From an uncultured Oscillospiraceae bacterium (lineage in GTDB: Bacteria > Bacillota > Clostridia > Oscillospirales > Oscillospiraceae), in contig CAKTVG010000006.1 in NCBI GenBank assembly GCA_934622035.1, positions 1 through 64,000 on the forward strand: a stretch of DNA of 64,000 bases, read 5' to 3'. How positions within the stretch are numbered: position 1 is the stretch's first letter; each line of letters begins with the position of its first letter. Under the pieces are notes generated by a model. It was given only the letters and a program-made list of their open reading frames with translations, was not told where the DNA came from and did not search any database. Positions 44,738 to 52,394 of the stretch are shown piece after piece. The position numbers were made by a program, and so were the translations under genes.

Positions 44738-44772
44738 AGTATACCATTCGGACTGTCCCATAAACCGGACTA
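44738..44772 (-). promoter_or_regulatory. Promoter of the truA operon with a 19-bp upstream element
   Basis: On the minus strand TAGTCCGGTTTATGGGACA (44772-44754), 10 nt, TATACT (44743-44738). The element contains GTCC-N8-GGAC symmetry and covers the -35 region; the same element at the same spacing precedes the gene at 48087. Confidence 0.65.
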
Positions 44773-44798
44773 CAAGAGGCGTTTTTCCTCTTTTGGAA

Positions 44799-44828
44799 AA
44801 CACCCTGTCAAGGGTCTGACAGGGTGTT
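44799..44828 (-). terminator. Intrinsic terminator of the lysozyme gene
   Basis: A 12-bp perfect stem (44799-44810 with 44817-44828) is followed by TTTTCC on the minus strand, 6 bp after the stop. Confidence 0.85.
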
Positions 44829-44833
44829 GCTTC

Positions 44834-46891
44834 TCAGCTTTCGTAGGGCTCGATCAGGCCGAGATACCGCGCAATGAAGTCCATGCACTCCGCGCGTGTC
44901 GCGCCCTCGCGCGGACGCAGCTCGCCGTTTTCCACACGGTAGTAACCGTGCGCCAGCGCCCACTGCATCGGCAGATTCGAGAAGAGGGACATCTTCTCGC
45001 TGTCCTTGTACTGCGATAGATCATAGGTTGCCGAAACGTCCTCGCCCTTGAGCTGCGCATAGCGGTAGAACATCGTCGTCAGCTGTTCGCGCGTCAGGTA
45101 GGCATCCGGCTCGAAGGTCGAGCCGTCGTTCGTTCCCTTCGTCAGGTTGAATTTATAGGCCCAGGCGACCGGCAAAGTGTAGAACCGACCCGGTCTGACG
45201 TCCGTGAAGGGCATTTCAATGCTGACTTCAGGCTCCTTTTCCATGCGGTAGAGCATCGTGACGATCATGCTGCGCGTGAAGGGATAGAAGGGCTCGAAGG
45301 TCGTGTCGCTCGTGCCATTGGTCAGCCCCGCCTTGTAAACCGCGTAGACCGCGGGATAGTACCAGGCGTCCTTTGGAACATCCGTGAAGGGGAAGTCGTC
45401 CTCCGGCGGCTCCGGCTCCGTAATTTTCTCCCAATGCGCATAGAGCTTCAGGCGCGTATAGGCCGGGACGTTGGAGTTCTCCGTGAATTCGCGGCCGCCG
45501 GTGGCCGTTTCAAACCAGCCGAGGAAACGATAGCCGCTGCGGCTCGGCGCGGGAAGCGTGCCGAAGGGATTGCCGGTCTTGTAATAGTTATAATCGTAGT
45601 CGTCTTCCTTCTCAACGGTGCTGGTGTCGTAATTCAGGCGGAAAGTGACATAGAGATAGGCCGTGCTGCCCATGGAGTATTCGCCGTTGAGATAGAGGTT
45701 GACCTCGTCGATGCGGCGGTGCGCCAGGCCGTCGACGGTCTTGCCGCCGGCCTTGTTCCAGCTGCCGAAGCAGTTGACCAGCTCCATTTCCGTGTAGCCG
45801 CCGTTCATGACATAGCGGTAGATATTATAGCCGCTGCTCATCCAGCCTGTGCCGACGTTAAAGGTAAAGCTGACAAGCGCGTCATATTCCTGCCGGGAAA
45901 AGGCCTTGCCGCGCGTTTTCTCCAGCGCGTCGATCTTCGGCTCAAACTCCTCGGCGAGCATCCTGCGCAGGAGAACATCCGCCTGCTCCTCGGTGATGCC
46001 GTCGGGATATTCGTCCTTTTCGCAGCGCGTGCCATAGCCGATGGTGTACTGCGTGTAATCCCAGTACGCCATTCTGGAAAAGCCCTCGTGATCCTTGATG
46101 AACTGGATGCCCGCCTCGCTCGTGCGGACGGCGGGCGGCGCGTCCGGATCCACCACCGGCTCGGACGGCTCCGTCGGTTCTGTCGGTTCCGAAGGCTCCG
46201 TCGGCTCCGGATCGACCGGCTCCGTGTCCGACCAGTGCGCATAGACCGTGTAGTTTTCCTGAACGGTCATCGTGCTATGTATTCTCTGACCATCCGTCAT
46301 CGCGGTAAACCAGCCGGCGAAGAATTTTCCCTCGCAGGCAGCCGTGGGCAGTTCGCCGTAGGGCTCGCCCGCCGTGTAGCACAGGACGGTGTTGTCCTCC
46401 AGCTTGCCGCCGTTCGGCTTGAAGATCAGATAACGGAAGGAAAGCTCGCTCTGCGTGCCGTCATAGTCGTCATAGAGGAAGAGCCGGAGCTCGCGCAGGC
46501 GGCGCTGTAACTGCGTTTCCGAAAAGCCGGTGCCGTTGCTCTTGTTGACCCAGGCGCACCAGGCGTCCGCCAGCTCGGCGTCCGTGTAGCCGCCTTCGGC
46601 GATCGTTCTGCCGTAGCGGTAGCCGAGGGTATAGCTGCCGATATCATAGGTAATGCTGACCAGGGCGTCAAATTGCGTCTGCGTCAGCTCGACGTTTTTT
46701 TCTTTTGCAAAGGAATTGACTGCATTTTCGCAGTTTTTCACGGAATCTGCCGTCGCGCCGCTTTCAAATTCCTGCAAAAACGCAAGGCCCTTCGCGCTGA
46801 GCGTATACTGCGCGGGCGCGGCAAGCGCCGGCAGAAGAAGGCTCGCCGCCAGGGAAAGCAGCAGTAGGACGCAGACGAAAATTCGCTTCAT
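44834..46891 (-). CDS. Secreted SLH-anchored protein with two GH24 lysozyme domains
   Basis: The 685-aa protein has a signal peptide (1-25), a first GH24-like domain (about 27-145), an InlB-type B repeat (about 151-221), a Glu/Pro/Ser/Thr linker (223-252), a second GH24 domain (about 254-402), another B repeat (about 412-487) and three SLH units (about 500-685). The second lysozyme has the T4-type triad Glu269 (KDHEGF), Asp278 (AYWDY) and Thr283 (YTIGYGT). The first lacks the Asp and Thr loop entirely, going from FLQEFESG to a helix, so is probably non-catalytic and may bind glycan. It would be held on the wall by SLH domains and cut peptidoglycan, either remodelling its own or attacking neighbours. 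It has its own promoter and terminator. Confidence 0.85.
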   Translation of the reverse strand: MKRIFVCVLLLLSLAASLLLPALAAPAQYTLSAKGLAFLQEFESGATADSVKNCENAVNSFAKEKNVELTQTQFDALVSITYDIGSYTLGYRYGRTIAEGGYTDAELADAWCAWVNKSNGTGFSETQLQRRLRELRLFLYDDYDGTQSELSFRYLIFKPNGGKLEDNTVLCYTAGEPYGELPTAACEGKFFAGWFTAMTDGQRIHSTMTVQENYTVYAHWSDTEPVDPEPTEPSEPTEPTEPSEPVVDPDAPPAVRTSEAGIQFIKDHEGFSRMAYWDYTQYTIGYGTRCEKDEYPDGITEEQADVLLRRMLAEEFEPKIDALEKTRGKAFSRQEYDALVSFTFNVGTGWMSSGYNIYRYVMNGGYTEMELVNCFGSWNKAGGKTVDGLAHRRIDEVNLYLNGEYSMGSTAYLYVTFRLNYDTSTVEKEDDYDYNYYKTGNPFGTLPAPSRSGYRFLGWFETATGGREFTENSNVPAYTRLKLYAHWEKITEPEPPEDDFPFTDVPKDAWYYPAVYAVYKAGLTNGTSDTTFEPFYPFTRSMIVTMLYRMEKEPEVSIEMPFTDVRPGRFYTLPVAWAYKFNLTKGTNDGSTFEPDAYLTREQLTTMFYRYAQLKGEDVSATYDLSQYKDSEKMSLFSNLPMQWALAHGYYRVENGELRPREGATRAECMDFIARYLGLIEPYES

Positions 46892-46923
46892 AGGTTCACC
46901 ACCAACCGGGATTATGTCAATCG

Positions 46924-46952
46924 TATTTTAGCAGAGAAGGGCGAATCCGTCA
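46924..46952 (-). promoter_or_regulatory. SigmaA promoter of the lysozyme gene
   Basis: On the minus strand TTGACG (46952-46947), 17 bp, TAAAAT (46929-46924), 33 bp before the ATG. Confidence 0.8.
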
Positions 46953-47043
46953 AGCTTTTCCTGTCGCATGAGGGAACGGATTTGAAAAAAATCCTACAAA
47001 ATTGTAACTTTTTGTCCGTCTCCCCGAATACGCGGAAACGATC

Positions 47044-47071
47044 AACGGGAAGACCTTTCGGTCTCCCCGTT
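47044..47071 (-). terminator. Hairpin downstream of the hydrolase gene
   Basis: A 12-bp stem with one mismatch and a GAAA loop on the minus strand (47071-47060 with 47055-47044) lies 19 bp after the hydrolase stop; T-run absent, so a weak terminator at best. Confidence 0.5.
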
Positions 47072-47089
47072 TTGTGCCGGATCGCTTCT

Positions 47090-47992
47090 TTACAGGTACT
47101 TTCCGATAAATTTCCAGATGTCCACATACACGTCCGCGCGGTTCGGCTCGTTGAGGATTTCGTGCCGTCCCGGATAGAGATGCAGGAAAATCGTCTCCAC
47201 GCCCGCCTCGCGGAAGTGCCGCGCCGTCTTCTTCACGCCCTCGCCCATATTGCCGACAGGATCGCTCTGCCCCGCAATAAAGAACACGGGAAGCTGCCTG
47301 TTCATCTTTTCCAGATTAACCTTTTTCTGGATCAGGCTCAGGCCGCCGAGCATATCGAGCGCAAGGCCCACCGTCGCCTCGCCGCCGCAGAGCGGATCGG
47401 CCGTGTAGCGGTCAACGACCTCGGGATCGGTGCAGATCCAGTCATTCGGCGTTCGCACCGGCTTGAACTTATTATTATAGGTGCCGAACATCAGACGGGT
47501 CACCAGGCTGCTCCTGCCCTCCAGACCGACGCGCCGCTTTTCTGCGTGGCAAAGCGCTTTGCCCGCCGCCAGAACCGCCGCAGGCTGCCAGCCCGTACCG
47601 CAGATCACCGCGCCGGACAGCGGCGCCTCCGGATGTTGAATCAAAATCGTCCGGGTCAGGAAGGAACCCATGCTGTGGCCGAAGAGGAAGTAGGGCAGCT
47701 CCGGAAATTCGGCATGCGTGCGCGTCAGAAGCGCATAGCTGTCCTCCGCCGCCGTCTCCCAGCCGCCGTTGAAATACAGCCGGATGCCCGTCGATTTTCC
47801 GTGGCCCATGTGATCCTCCGCCACGACCAGAACGCCGTGACTGTTCAGAAAACGCGCAAAATCGTCATAGCGCAGCATGTGCTCGGCGATGCCGTGGATG
47901 ATCTGCACCACGGCGACCGGCTCGCCCGCCGGCTCCCAGCGATAGGCGTGGATGGTGCCGCCGCCAAGGGACGGGTATTCAAATTCTTTCAT
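47090..47992 (-). CDS. Alpha/beta hydrolase, monoacylglycerol lipase/lysophospholipase type
   Basis: ATG at 47990-47992 follows GGAGGGAGC; 300 aa. It has the Hydrolase_4 layout: VVQIIHGIAEHMLRYDDFARFLNSHGV, EDHMGHGKS, nucleophile elbow FGHSMGSFL, acid loop FFIAGQSDPVGN and catalytic His in YPGRHEILNE. The first HG plus the 'EH..RY..FA..L' block mark the monoglyceride-lipase family. No signal peptide; likely cytoplasmic. It is divergent from a small membrane-protein gene across the 19-bp promoter element at 48006-48024, which could serve both directions. Confidence 0.9.
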   Translation of the reverse strand: MKEFEYPSLGGGTIHAYRWEPAGEPVAVVQIIHGIAEHMLRYDDFARFLNSHGVLVVAEDHMGHGKSTGIRLYFNGGWETAAEDSYALLTRTHAEFPELPYFLFGHSMGSFLTRTILIQHPEAPLSGAVICGTGWQPAAVLAAGKALCHAEKRRVGLEGRSSLVTRLMFGTYNNKFKPVRTPNDWICTDPEVVDRYTADPLCGGEATVGLALDMLGGLSLIQKKVNLEKMNRQLPVFFIAGQSDPVGNMGEGVKKTARHFREAGVETIFLHLYPGRHEILNEPNRADVYVDIWKFIGKYL

Positions 47993-48005
47993 AAAGCTCC
48001 CTCCA

Positions 48006-48040
48006 TAGTCCGGTTTATTGGACACCTTGTCTGATATACT
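48006..48040 (+). promoter_or_regulatory. Promoter with the shared 19-bp element
   Basis: TAGTCCGGTTTATTGGACA (48006-48024), 10 nt, TATACT (48035-48040). It differs at one base from the element at 44754-44772 and has the same distance to TATACT. No normal -35 is seen at 17 bp. Confidence 0.65.
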
Positions 48041-48086
48041 GTTATTTGCCGGGTGGGAAACGCCCGCAGAAAGGAGCGCATCCACA

Positions 48087-48254
48087 ATGAAAAACGTCAT
48101 CGACCTCACGCCCTATCTCTCCGAAGCAGCCGTCCGCCCAGTGCGGAGGAGAAGGCGCTTCGGCAGCGTCGCCGCCTTTCTGGAATCCGTCGTCACGCTG
48201 ATGATCGGCGCAATGTCCGTTCTGGTGCTCCTGGCGCTGCTCCTGACGCTTTAA
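48087..48254 (+). CDS. 55-residue single-pass membrane protein
   Basis: ATG 48087 follows AAAGGAG at 10 nt. The protein has a polar N-terminus (KNVIDLTPYLSEAAV), a basic stretch RPVRRRRRFG and one C-terminal membrane helix (VVTLMIGAMSVLVLLALLLTL). The Arg-rich patch before the helix predicts a cytoplasmic N-terminus. It overlaps the end of coaX by 4 bp tail to tail. Function unknown. Its promoter carries the shared element. Confidence 0.7.
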   Translation: MKNVIDLTPYLSEAAVRPVRRRRRFGSVAAFLESVVTLMIGAMSVLVLLALLLTL

Positions 48255-49021
48255 GCGCGGACGTTCCGCCGGTAGATCAGGCCCAGCCCCTTGAGCATCA
48301 GGCTGCGGTCGTAGATCATCTCATGACGGCACATCGGAATGACAAATTTGGCAATGCCGCCGGTAATCACAATCTTCGCCGGCGTGCCCAGCTCCTCCTG
48401 CATGCGGTCAAGCAGGCCGTCGAGCATGGCCGCCGCGCCGTACATGATGCCGCTGCGCATGCAGTCGCGGGTGTTTCTGCCGATGACGCGCTGCGGCTCG
48501 TCCAGACGGATACCGGGCAGCTGCGCCGTTCTGCCGGTCAGCGCCTCCATGGAGATTTTGACGCCGGGGCAGATGCAGCCGCCGATGAAGCTGCCGTCCG
48601 CGTCCAGCACGGAAATGGTCGTCGCCGTGCCCATATCCACGAGCAGCAGCGGCGCGCCGTATTCCTGAATCGCGGCGACTGCCGCCACGATCAGATCGCT
48701 GCCCGTCTCCGCCGGATTTTCAATGCGGATGTTCAGACCCGTGCGAATGCCGGGGCCGACGACAAGGCAAGGCTTGCCCGTCAGCTTGCGGATGGCTGTT
48801 TTTACGGAGTTCAGAACCGGCGGCACGACCGAGGAGATGATGCTGCCGCCGATGTCTCCCGGCGCAACCTCGAACAGCGCCAGCATGTTTTTCAGCTCGG
48901 CGCAGTACTGGTCGGAGGTCTTGATCAGATCCGTCGCCATGCGCGCCTCAAAGAGGATCTTCTCCCCCTCCAGTCCGCCGAGGACGATGTTGGTATTCCC
49001 GATATCGATCGCTAATATCAT
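48251..49021 (-). CDS. coaX: Type III pantothenate kinase
   Basis: The 256-aa ASKHA-fold enzyme has ILAIDIGNTNIVLG (phosphate 1), GPGIRTGLNIRIENPAETGSDLIV, and LLLVDMGTATTISVLDADGSFIGGCICPGV (phosphate 2). It makes 4'-phosphopantothenate, the first step of CoA synthesis, with monovalent cation dependence and no feedback by CoA. Length is standard. It follows yfcE-type gene by 13 bp. Confidence 0.95.
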   Translation of the reverse strand: MILAIDIGNTNIVLGGLEGEKILFEARMATDLIKTSDQYCAELKNMLALFEVAPGDIGGSIISSVVPPVLNSVKTAIRKLTGKPCLVVGPGIRTGLNIRIENPAETGSDLIVAAVAAIQEYGAPLLLVDMGTATTISVLDADGSFIGGCICPGVKISMEALTGRTAQLPGIRLDEPQRVIGRNTRDCMRSGIMYGAAAMLDGLLDRMQEELGTPAKIVITGGIAKFVIPMCRHEMIYDRSLMLKGLGLIYRRNVRA

Positions 49022-49034
49022 AATTATCCCGCCT

Positions 49035-49508
49035 TTATTTTTCTGCTGCGTACATGTCCGTTACGCGGCAGTTCGCTTTTCCGTTTGCAATTTCCACAAC
49101 GCCGTAGCCCGGCGCAGAGCCGCTGCATGCGCCGGGATTCAGAATCCACAGTCCCTGATAGCATTCGCAATAGGGCCGGTGCGTATGCCCAAAGAGCAGC
49201 ACGTCCGCCCCGCGCTGCCGCGCCGCCAGCTCCGCAGGAAGCAGGTCGCGCTTGACGCCGTAGCGGTGCCCATGGACGCCGAACACCGTCACGCCCTCGA
49301 AGGTGCGCAGAAGCTCCTCCGCCCGCGGCAGAATATCACAGTTGCCGCGCACGCTCAGGACAGGCAGTCCGAGAAATTCCTCCGCCAACCGGTCGGCATC
49401 CGAAACGAGGTCGCCCAGATGGATGACCGCGTCCGGCCGCTCGCGCCGCACCGCCTCGCAGAGATAGGTCATCTCGCGGTGAGAATCCGAAACAATCAGC
49501 AGCTTCAT
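49035..49508 (-). CDS. YfcE/MJ0936-family metallophosphodiesterase
   Basis: The 157-aa protein has all calcineurin-like metal motifs: IVSDSHR, HLGDLVSDAD, VRGNCD and LFGHTHRPYC, plus the closing LNPGACSG. Family members hydrolyse phosphodiesters or model substrates and the physiological target is unknown. A minus-strand sigmaA-like -10 (49544-49539) with TTTGCA -35 lies upstream. It probably forms a two-gene unit with coaX. Confidence 0.92.
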   Translation of the reverse strand: MKLLIVSDSHREMTYLCEAVRRERPDAVIHLGDLVSDADRLAEEFLGLPVLSVRGNCDILPRAEELLRTFEGVTVFGVHGHRYGVKRDLLPAELAARQRGADVLLFGHTHRPYCECYQGLWILNPGACSGSAPGYGVVEIANGKANCRVTDMYAAEK

Positions 49509-49513
49509 GGTGT

Positions 49514-49544
49514 CACCTTCCGCAATGGTTCTGCATATATTATA
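49514..49544. promoter_or_regulatory. Divergent promoter region: sigmaA-like leftward, possible sigmaK-like rightward
   Basis: Leftward: TATAAT (49544-49539) with TTTGCA 18 bp away (49568-49563). Rightward: CACC (49514-49517), 16 nt, CATATATTA (49534-49542), which fits the late mother-cell sigmaK pattern AC(C)-N16-CATA-N3-TA. The rightward reading is tentative because the two share bases. Confidence 0.4.
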
Positions 49545-49582
49545 GCAGGCCGGTCAAGGCCCTGCAAAGGAGGCAGAAACGC

Positions 49583-49801
49583 ATGAAGTCGAATTTTTCA
49601 GAAGAACAGGCGCGGCAGCTTCTCGCCTCCGAGGAGGGCAGGGAGCTGATGCGTCTGCTCTCGCAGGACGGCGGCAGACAGCTGCGCCAGGCTGCCGCCG
49701 CCTTTCAGAGCGGCGACACCGCAGGCGCGCAGGAGGCGCTTTCTCCCCTGCTGTCCACGCCGGAGGCGACGCGGCTGCTGCACAAGATCAACGGAAAGTA
49801 G
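49583..49801 (+). CDS. Uncharacterised 72-residue protein, first of a three-gene operon
   Basis: ATG 49583 follows AAAGGAGG. The protein is soluble and helical (EEQARQLLASEEGRELMRLLSQDGGRQL ... QSGDTAGAQEALSPLLSTPEATRLLHKING). No signal peptide or Cys is present. It abuts the next gene (GTG start directly after the TAG). I do not recognise the family. Small helical proteins of this type accompany the Pro-rich partner downstream; they may form a complex. Confidence 0.7.
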   Translation: MKSNFSEEQARQLLASEEGRELMRLLSQDGGRQLRQAAAAFQSGDTAGAQEALSPLLSTPEATRLLHKINGK

Positions 49802-50191
49802 GTGGCGGCAACGGAGGGCTTTGAGGACAAACTGAACCAGATTTTAAGCGACCCCGACAGCATGGCAAAAATCATGAATCTCGCGCAGTCTCTCGGAGGC
49901 CCGCCGGGCGAGCCGCCCTCTCCCGCGCCCCCGCCGAAGCCTGCGCCGCAGAAGCCCGCGCCCCCGCCGCCGGACGACGCCTTTGTCAAGGGCATCCTTC
50001 GGCTGATGCGGCAGGCACAGCACACCGACGCGCGGCAGGAGGCGCTTTTGTGCGCGCTCAAGCCCTACCTTGCGCCGGAGCGCCAGGCAAAAATCGACGA
50101 GGCGCTGCGCATCGCGAAGCTCTCTCAGCTGGCAAGCCTGGCTCTGAAGGACTACGGCGGCTTTCCCGGAAAAGGAGGCTCGCATGTATAA
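49802..50191 (+). CDS. Uncharacterised 129-residue protein with a proline-rich linker
   Basis: The likely start is GTG 49802 immediately after the previous stop. Residues 1-30 are helical (FEDKLNQILSDPDSMAKIMNLAQSLG), then a Pro/Ala linker (about 31-58, GEPPSPAPPPKPAPQKPAPP), then a helical domain (FVKGILRLMRQAQHTDARQEALLCALKPYLAPERQAKIDEALRIAKLSQL). The N-terminal helix echoes the first protein of the operon (both D/E-rich short helical units). The stop overlaps the next start by 8 bp. Function unknown. Confidence 0.7.
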   Translation: MAATEGFEDKLNQILSDPDSMAKIMNLAQSLGGPPGEPPSPAPPPKPAPQKPAPPPPDDAFVKGILRLMRQAQHTDARQEALLCALKPYLAPERQAKIDEALRIAKLSQLASLALKDYGGFPGKGGSHV

Positions 50192-50507
50192 CCGTTATTC
50201 TCCCGGTCCCGGCGGGCAGTACCGCCGCATCCCGCAGCAGGAGCGCCCGGCGCCTCCCCCGAAACCGGCGCAGCCAATGCCGCCGCCACCGCCGTCTCCG
50301 CCGAAGCCGGAAGCAAAACCGGAGGCAAGGCCGCAGCCGCCCTATGGCGGGTCGCAGCTTCGTCTGCCGCTGCTGGACCGGCTTTTGCCCGGCGCGGACG
50401 ACGGCGATCTGCTGCTGCTTCTGATTTTGCTTTTGCTGCTTTCGGACGGCAACGAGGATTCGCAGTCCGTCGCGCTCACACTGGCAATCTTTCTCTGCCT
50501 GCAATAA
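50184..50507 (+). CDS. Uncharacterised proline-rich protein with a C-terminal hydrophobic hairpin
   Basis: ATG 50184 lies 5 nt after GGAGG, overlapping the previous gene; 107 aa. Residues 1-52 are Pro/Gln/Arg-rich (MYNRYSPGPGGQYRRIPQQ, PAQPMPPPPPSPPKPEAK) and residues 53-107 contain LRLPLLDRLLPGADDGDLLLLLILLLLLSDGNEDSQSVALTLAIFLCLQ, two hydrophobic segments split by an acidic turn. It could be a small membrane or coat-associated anchor. Because the genome encodes SpoVAC and the operon has a possible sigmaK promoter, a sporulation role is worth considering, but is not shown. Confidence 0.7.
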   Translation: MYNRYSPGPGGQYRRIPQQERPAPPPKPAQPMPPPPPSPPKPEAKPEARPQPPYGGSQLRLPLLDRLLPGADDGDLLLLLILLLLLSDGNEDSQSVALTLAIFLCLQ

Positions 50508-50592
50508 CCGGATCTTATATTGTGCGCCGTACAGGGCGTAGCAGAGTCATGCCCGCAGGAAGGAATTCGTAAACTTGGTATTTCCTGCACAC

Positions 50593-50667
50593 GGGCACGG
50601 CACGCCGCGCCCCTACGAAGTAGTTCAAATTTATACCGTATCCGTAGGGCCACGGCGTGCCGCGGCC
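50593..50667. repeat. Compound palindromic intergenic repeat
   Basis: Two GC-rich hairpins of similar sequence (50593-50612 and 50648-50667, each with one mismatch) are themselves inverted relative to each other, with outer arms CCCTACG (50611-50617) and CGTAGGG (50643-50649). This is like REP/BIME-type or small MITE elements. It fills the 227-bp gap between the unknown operon and the HAD gene. Confidence 0.65.
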
Positions 50668-50693
50668 GCAGAATAATCGCCGCAGCTTGCACC

Positions 50694-50728
50694 AGCGCCG
50701 CCCTTCTCACATCGGAAAGGGCGGCGCT
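50694..50728 (-). terminator. Hairpin terminator of the HAD/metallopeptidase unit
   Basis: A 12-bp perfect stem (50694-50705 with 50717-50728) starts 7 bp after the HAD stop on the minus strand; T-run weak. Confidence 0.7.
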
Positions 50729-50734
50729 GACTCA

Positions 50735-51400
50735 TTATATATGGTTCGCCTCTTGCAAAAATGCGTCCAGCTCTGCGACGGTTTTGAAATAGAAATCGCA
50801 GTTTTTCTGCATAAATTCGCGAATCTCCGGCACGTCGTTCGCCCAACCCGCCGCCGCAAAGGGCACATTGCAGGCCCGGCACATGTCATAGCCCGGCTTC
50901 AGGTCGTCCACCATCAGAAGCTGCTCCGGACGCAGGCCCAGCTCCCCCATAAGCTGCTCCAGCGGGAAGGGATTCGGCTTGCGCTGCTCGGGCGGAAAGT
51001 CCCAGCCGTAAATAAAATCCGGCTCCGGCAGACCGTTCTGCCGGTAATCCCGGCGGATGTTCGCGCTGAGGGAGTGCGAAACGACCGCAATCGTCCCGCC
51101 CGCCGCACGATGCCGTTCCAGAAGCTCCCGCATTCCGGGATAGGCCTGCGGCACGCGCGTTTTGACATATTCCTGCCAGAATTCAAATTCCTCCTTCAGC
51201 TCCTGCTCGGACAGGCCGACGATATCGCGGAAGAATTCCAGCACGCCGGGCTCGAAATTCCAGCGGAAATAGTCGTCCAGAGAATAGCTTGCACCGGGAC
51301 GCTTTTCCTTTAAAAAAGCCACAAAGGAGGGATAATGGATGGTCGCAGTGCTGTTGACCACGGTATCGTCGTGATCCAGAACAAGACAGGGATACTTCAT
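50735..51400 (-). CDS. HAD-superfamily phosphatase (phosphoglycolate phosphatase-like)
   Basis: The 221-aa protein has the four HAD motifs: LDHDDTVV (nucleophile Asp; the second position is His-Asp-Asp instead of the usual F-D-x-D order, reading DHDDT), VVSHS (motif II), KPNP (motif III) and LMVDDLKPG (motif IV). Helical cap residues occupy about 20-90. Substrate unknown. It overlaps the metallopeptidase gene by 4 bp and is translationally coupled to it, an odd pairing. Confidence 0.85.
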   Translation of the reverse strand: MKYPCLVLDHDDTVVNSTATIHYPSFVAFLKEKRPGASYSLDDYFRWNFEPGVLEFFRDIVGLSEQELKEEFEFWQEYVKTRVPQAYPGMRELLERHRAAGGTIAVVSHSLSANIRRDYRQNGLPEPDFIYGWDFPPEQRKPNPFPLEQLMGELGLRPEQLLMVDDLKPGYDMCRACNVPFAAAGWANDVPEIREFMQKNCDFYFKTVAELDAFLQEANHI

Positions 51401-52329
51401 CGGCTATACTCCTCGTGTTCGCTGAAAATCAAATCCCACTGGCCGATCTCCACGGGCCGCTCGCCGATGCCGGTGTAATACGCGTCGAGCTTGCTGAATT
51501 CATTGGTGATTGTGTCTCCGGCGCTGACGGTATACATAATATCGTTTGATTCGATTTTCGTGCAGTAATTGACAAAGGACTGGCTGATGCCGTTTCCGGC
51601 GTAGTACAGGTCGTGCGCGCCGAAGGCGTGCAGAATCTCATGCGCATAGGTCGCGGGCGGCGCGTCGTAGCCGCCGAATTTCAGATAGAGGTTCGTAAAC
51701 TCCGTCAGGTAATCCTCGTTCGTCGTGTAGCCCAGGGACCAGGGGCGCACATCGCTCGTATAGGCCGTGTTGAAGAAGAAAAGGTAGACGAGGTTGTCCG
51801 CGCGGTATTTCTCCTTCAGGGCGTCGGCGTCGATGTTTTCCTGAATAAACGCCTCCTGCTTTGCGTACTTTCCGCTGTTGAAGACGACCAGATCCTCGTC
51901 AAAGGCCGCGCTGTAGCGCAGGTCGCTCTCCTGCGACCAGTCGTAGACAAAGCTTGCCTCCGTGCGGAACGCGGCAGCCTGCTGCGTCAGCCATTCCGCC
52001 GCCACGGTCAGATGCTGCAGGGATTTTTCCATCAGGGCGGCATCCGCCGTCTCATCCCAGCTCGTTGAGGCGTCCGATGCGAAGATGGAAACCAATATCG
52101 TCGTGCCCTTCAGGCTCCCGGCAGAGCCGAGCGAGCCGTCGTAGTCGGAGACGTAGGGCGGAAGCGTCTCCGGCGGCTGCGTCTCCGACGGTTCCGTCGG
52201 CTCCGTTTCCGTCGGCGGGACGGTCGTCTCCGTCTGAGGCGGCGCCGTCGATTCCTCCGGCTGCACGGCAGGCGCACAGCCGCAGAGCAGAAGCAGCGCC
52301 GCAAGAAGCAGCGCCAGTCGTTGTTTCAT
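51397..52329 (-). CDS. Lipoprotein with a metzincin-like zinc protease domain
   Basis: The 310-aa protein has a lipoprotein signal ending LCGC (Cys18), a Pro/Thr/Glu linker (about 22-58), and a domain with HEILHAFGAHD (230-240). This is HExxHxxGxxD, with His230, His234 and Asp240 as probable zinc ligands and Glu231 as base; Asp in place of the third His is the snapalysin variant of metzincins. NDIMY at 263-267 is a candidate Met-turn downstream, strengthening the assignment. It would be a membrane-tethered extracellular protease. The rest of the sequence is not one I recognise. It is followed by the HAD gene. Confidence 0.7.
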   Translation of the reverse strand: MKQRLALLLAALLLLCGCAPAVQPEESTAPPQTETTVPPTETEPTEPSETQPPETLPPYVSDYDGSLGSAGSLKGTTILVSIFASDASTSWDETADAALMEKSLQHLTVAAEWLTQQAAAFRTEASFVYDWSQESDLRYSAAFDEDLVVFNSGKYAKQEAFIQENIDADALKEKYRADNLVYLFFFNTAYTSDVRPWSLGYTTNEDYLTEFTNLYLKFGGYDAPPATYAHEILHAFGAHDLYYAGNGISQSFVNYCTKIESNDIMYTVSAGDTITNEFSKLDAYYTGIGERPVEIGQWDLIFSEHEEYSR

Positions 52330-52394
52330 AAAAGCAATCCTCTTTTCGTTTTTTAGGATATTTTTTGTAAAAGGAGGCTCGGAAAACCTATAAG

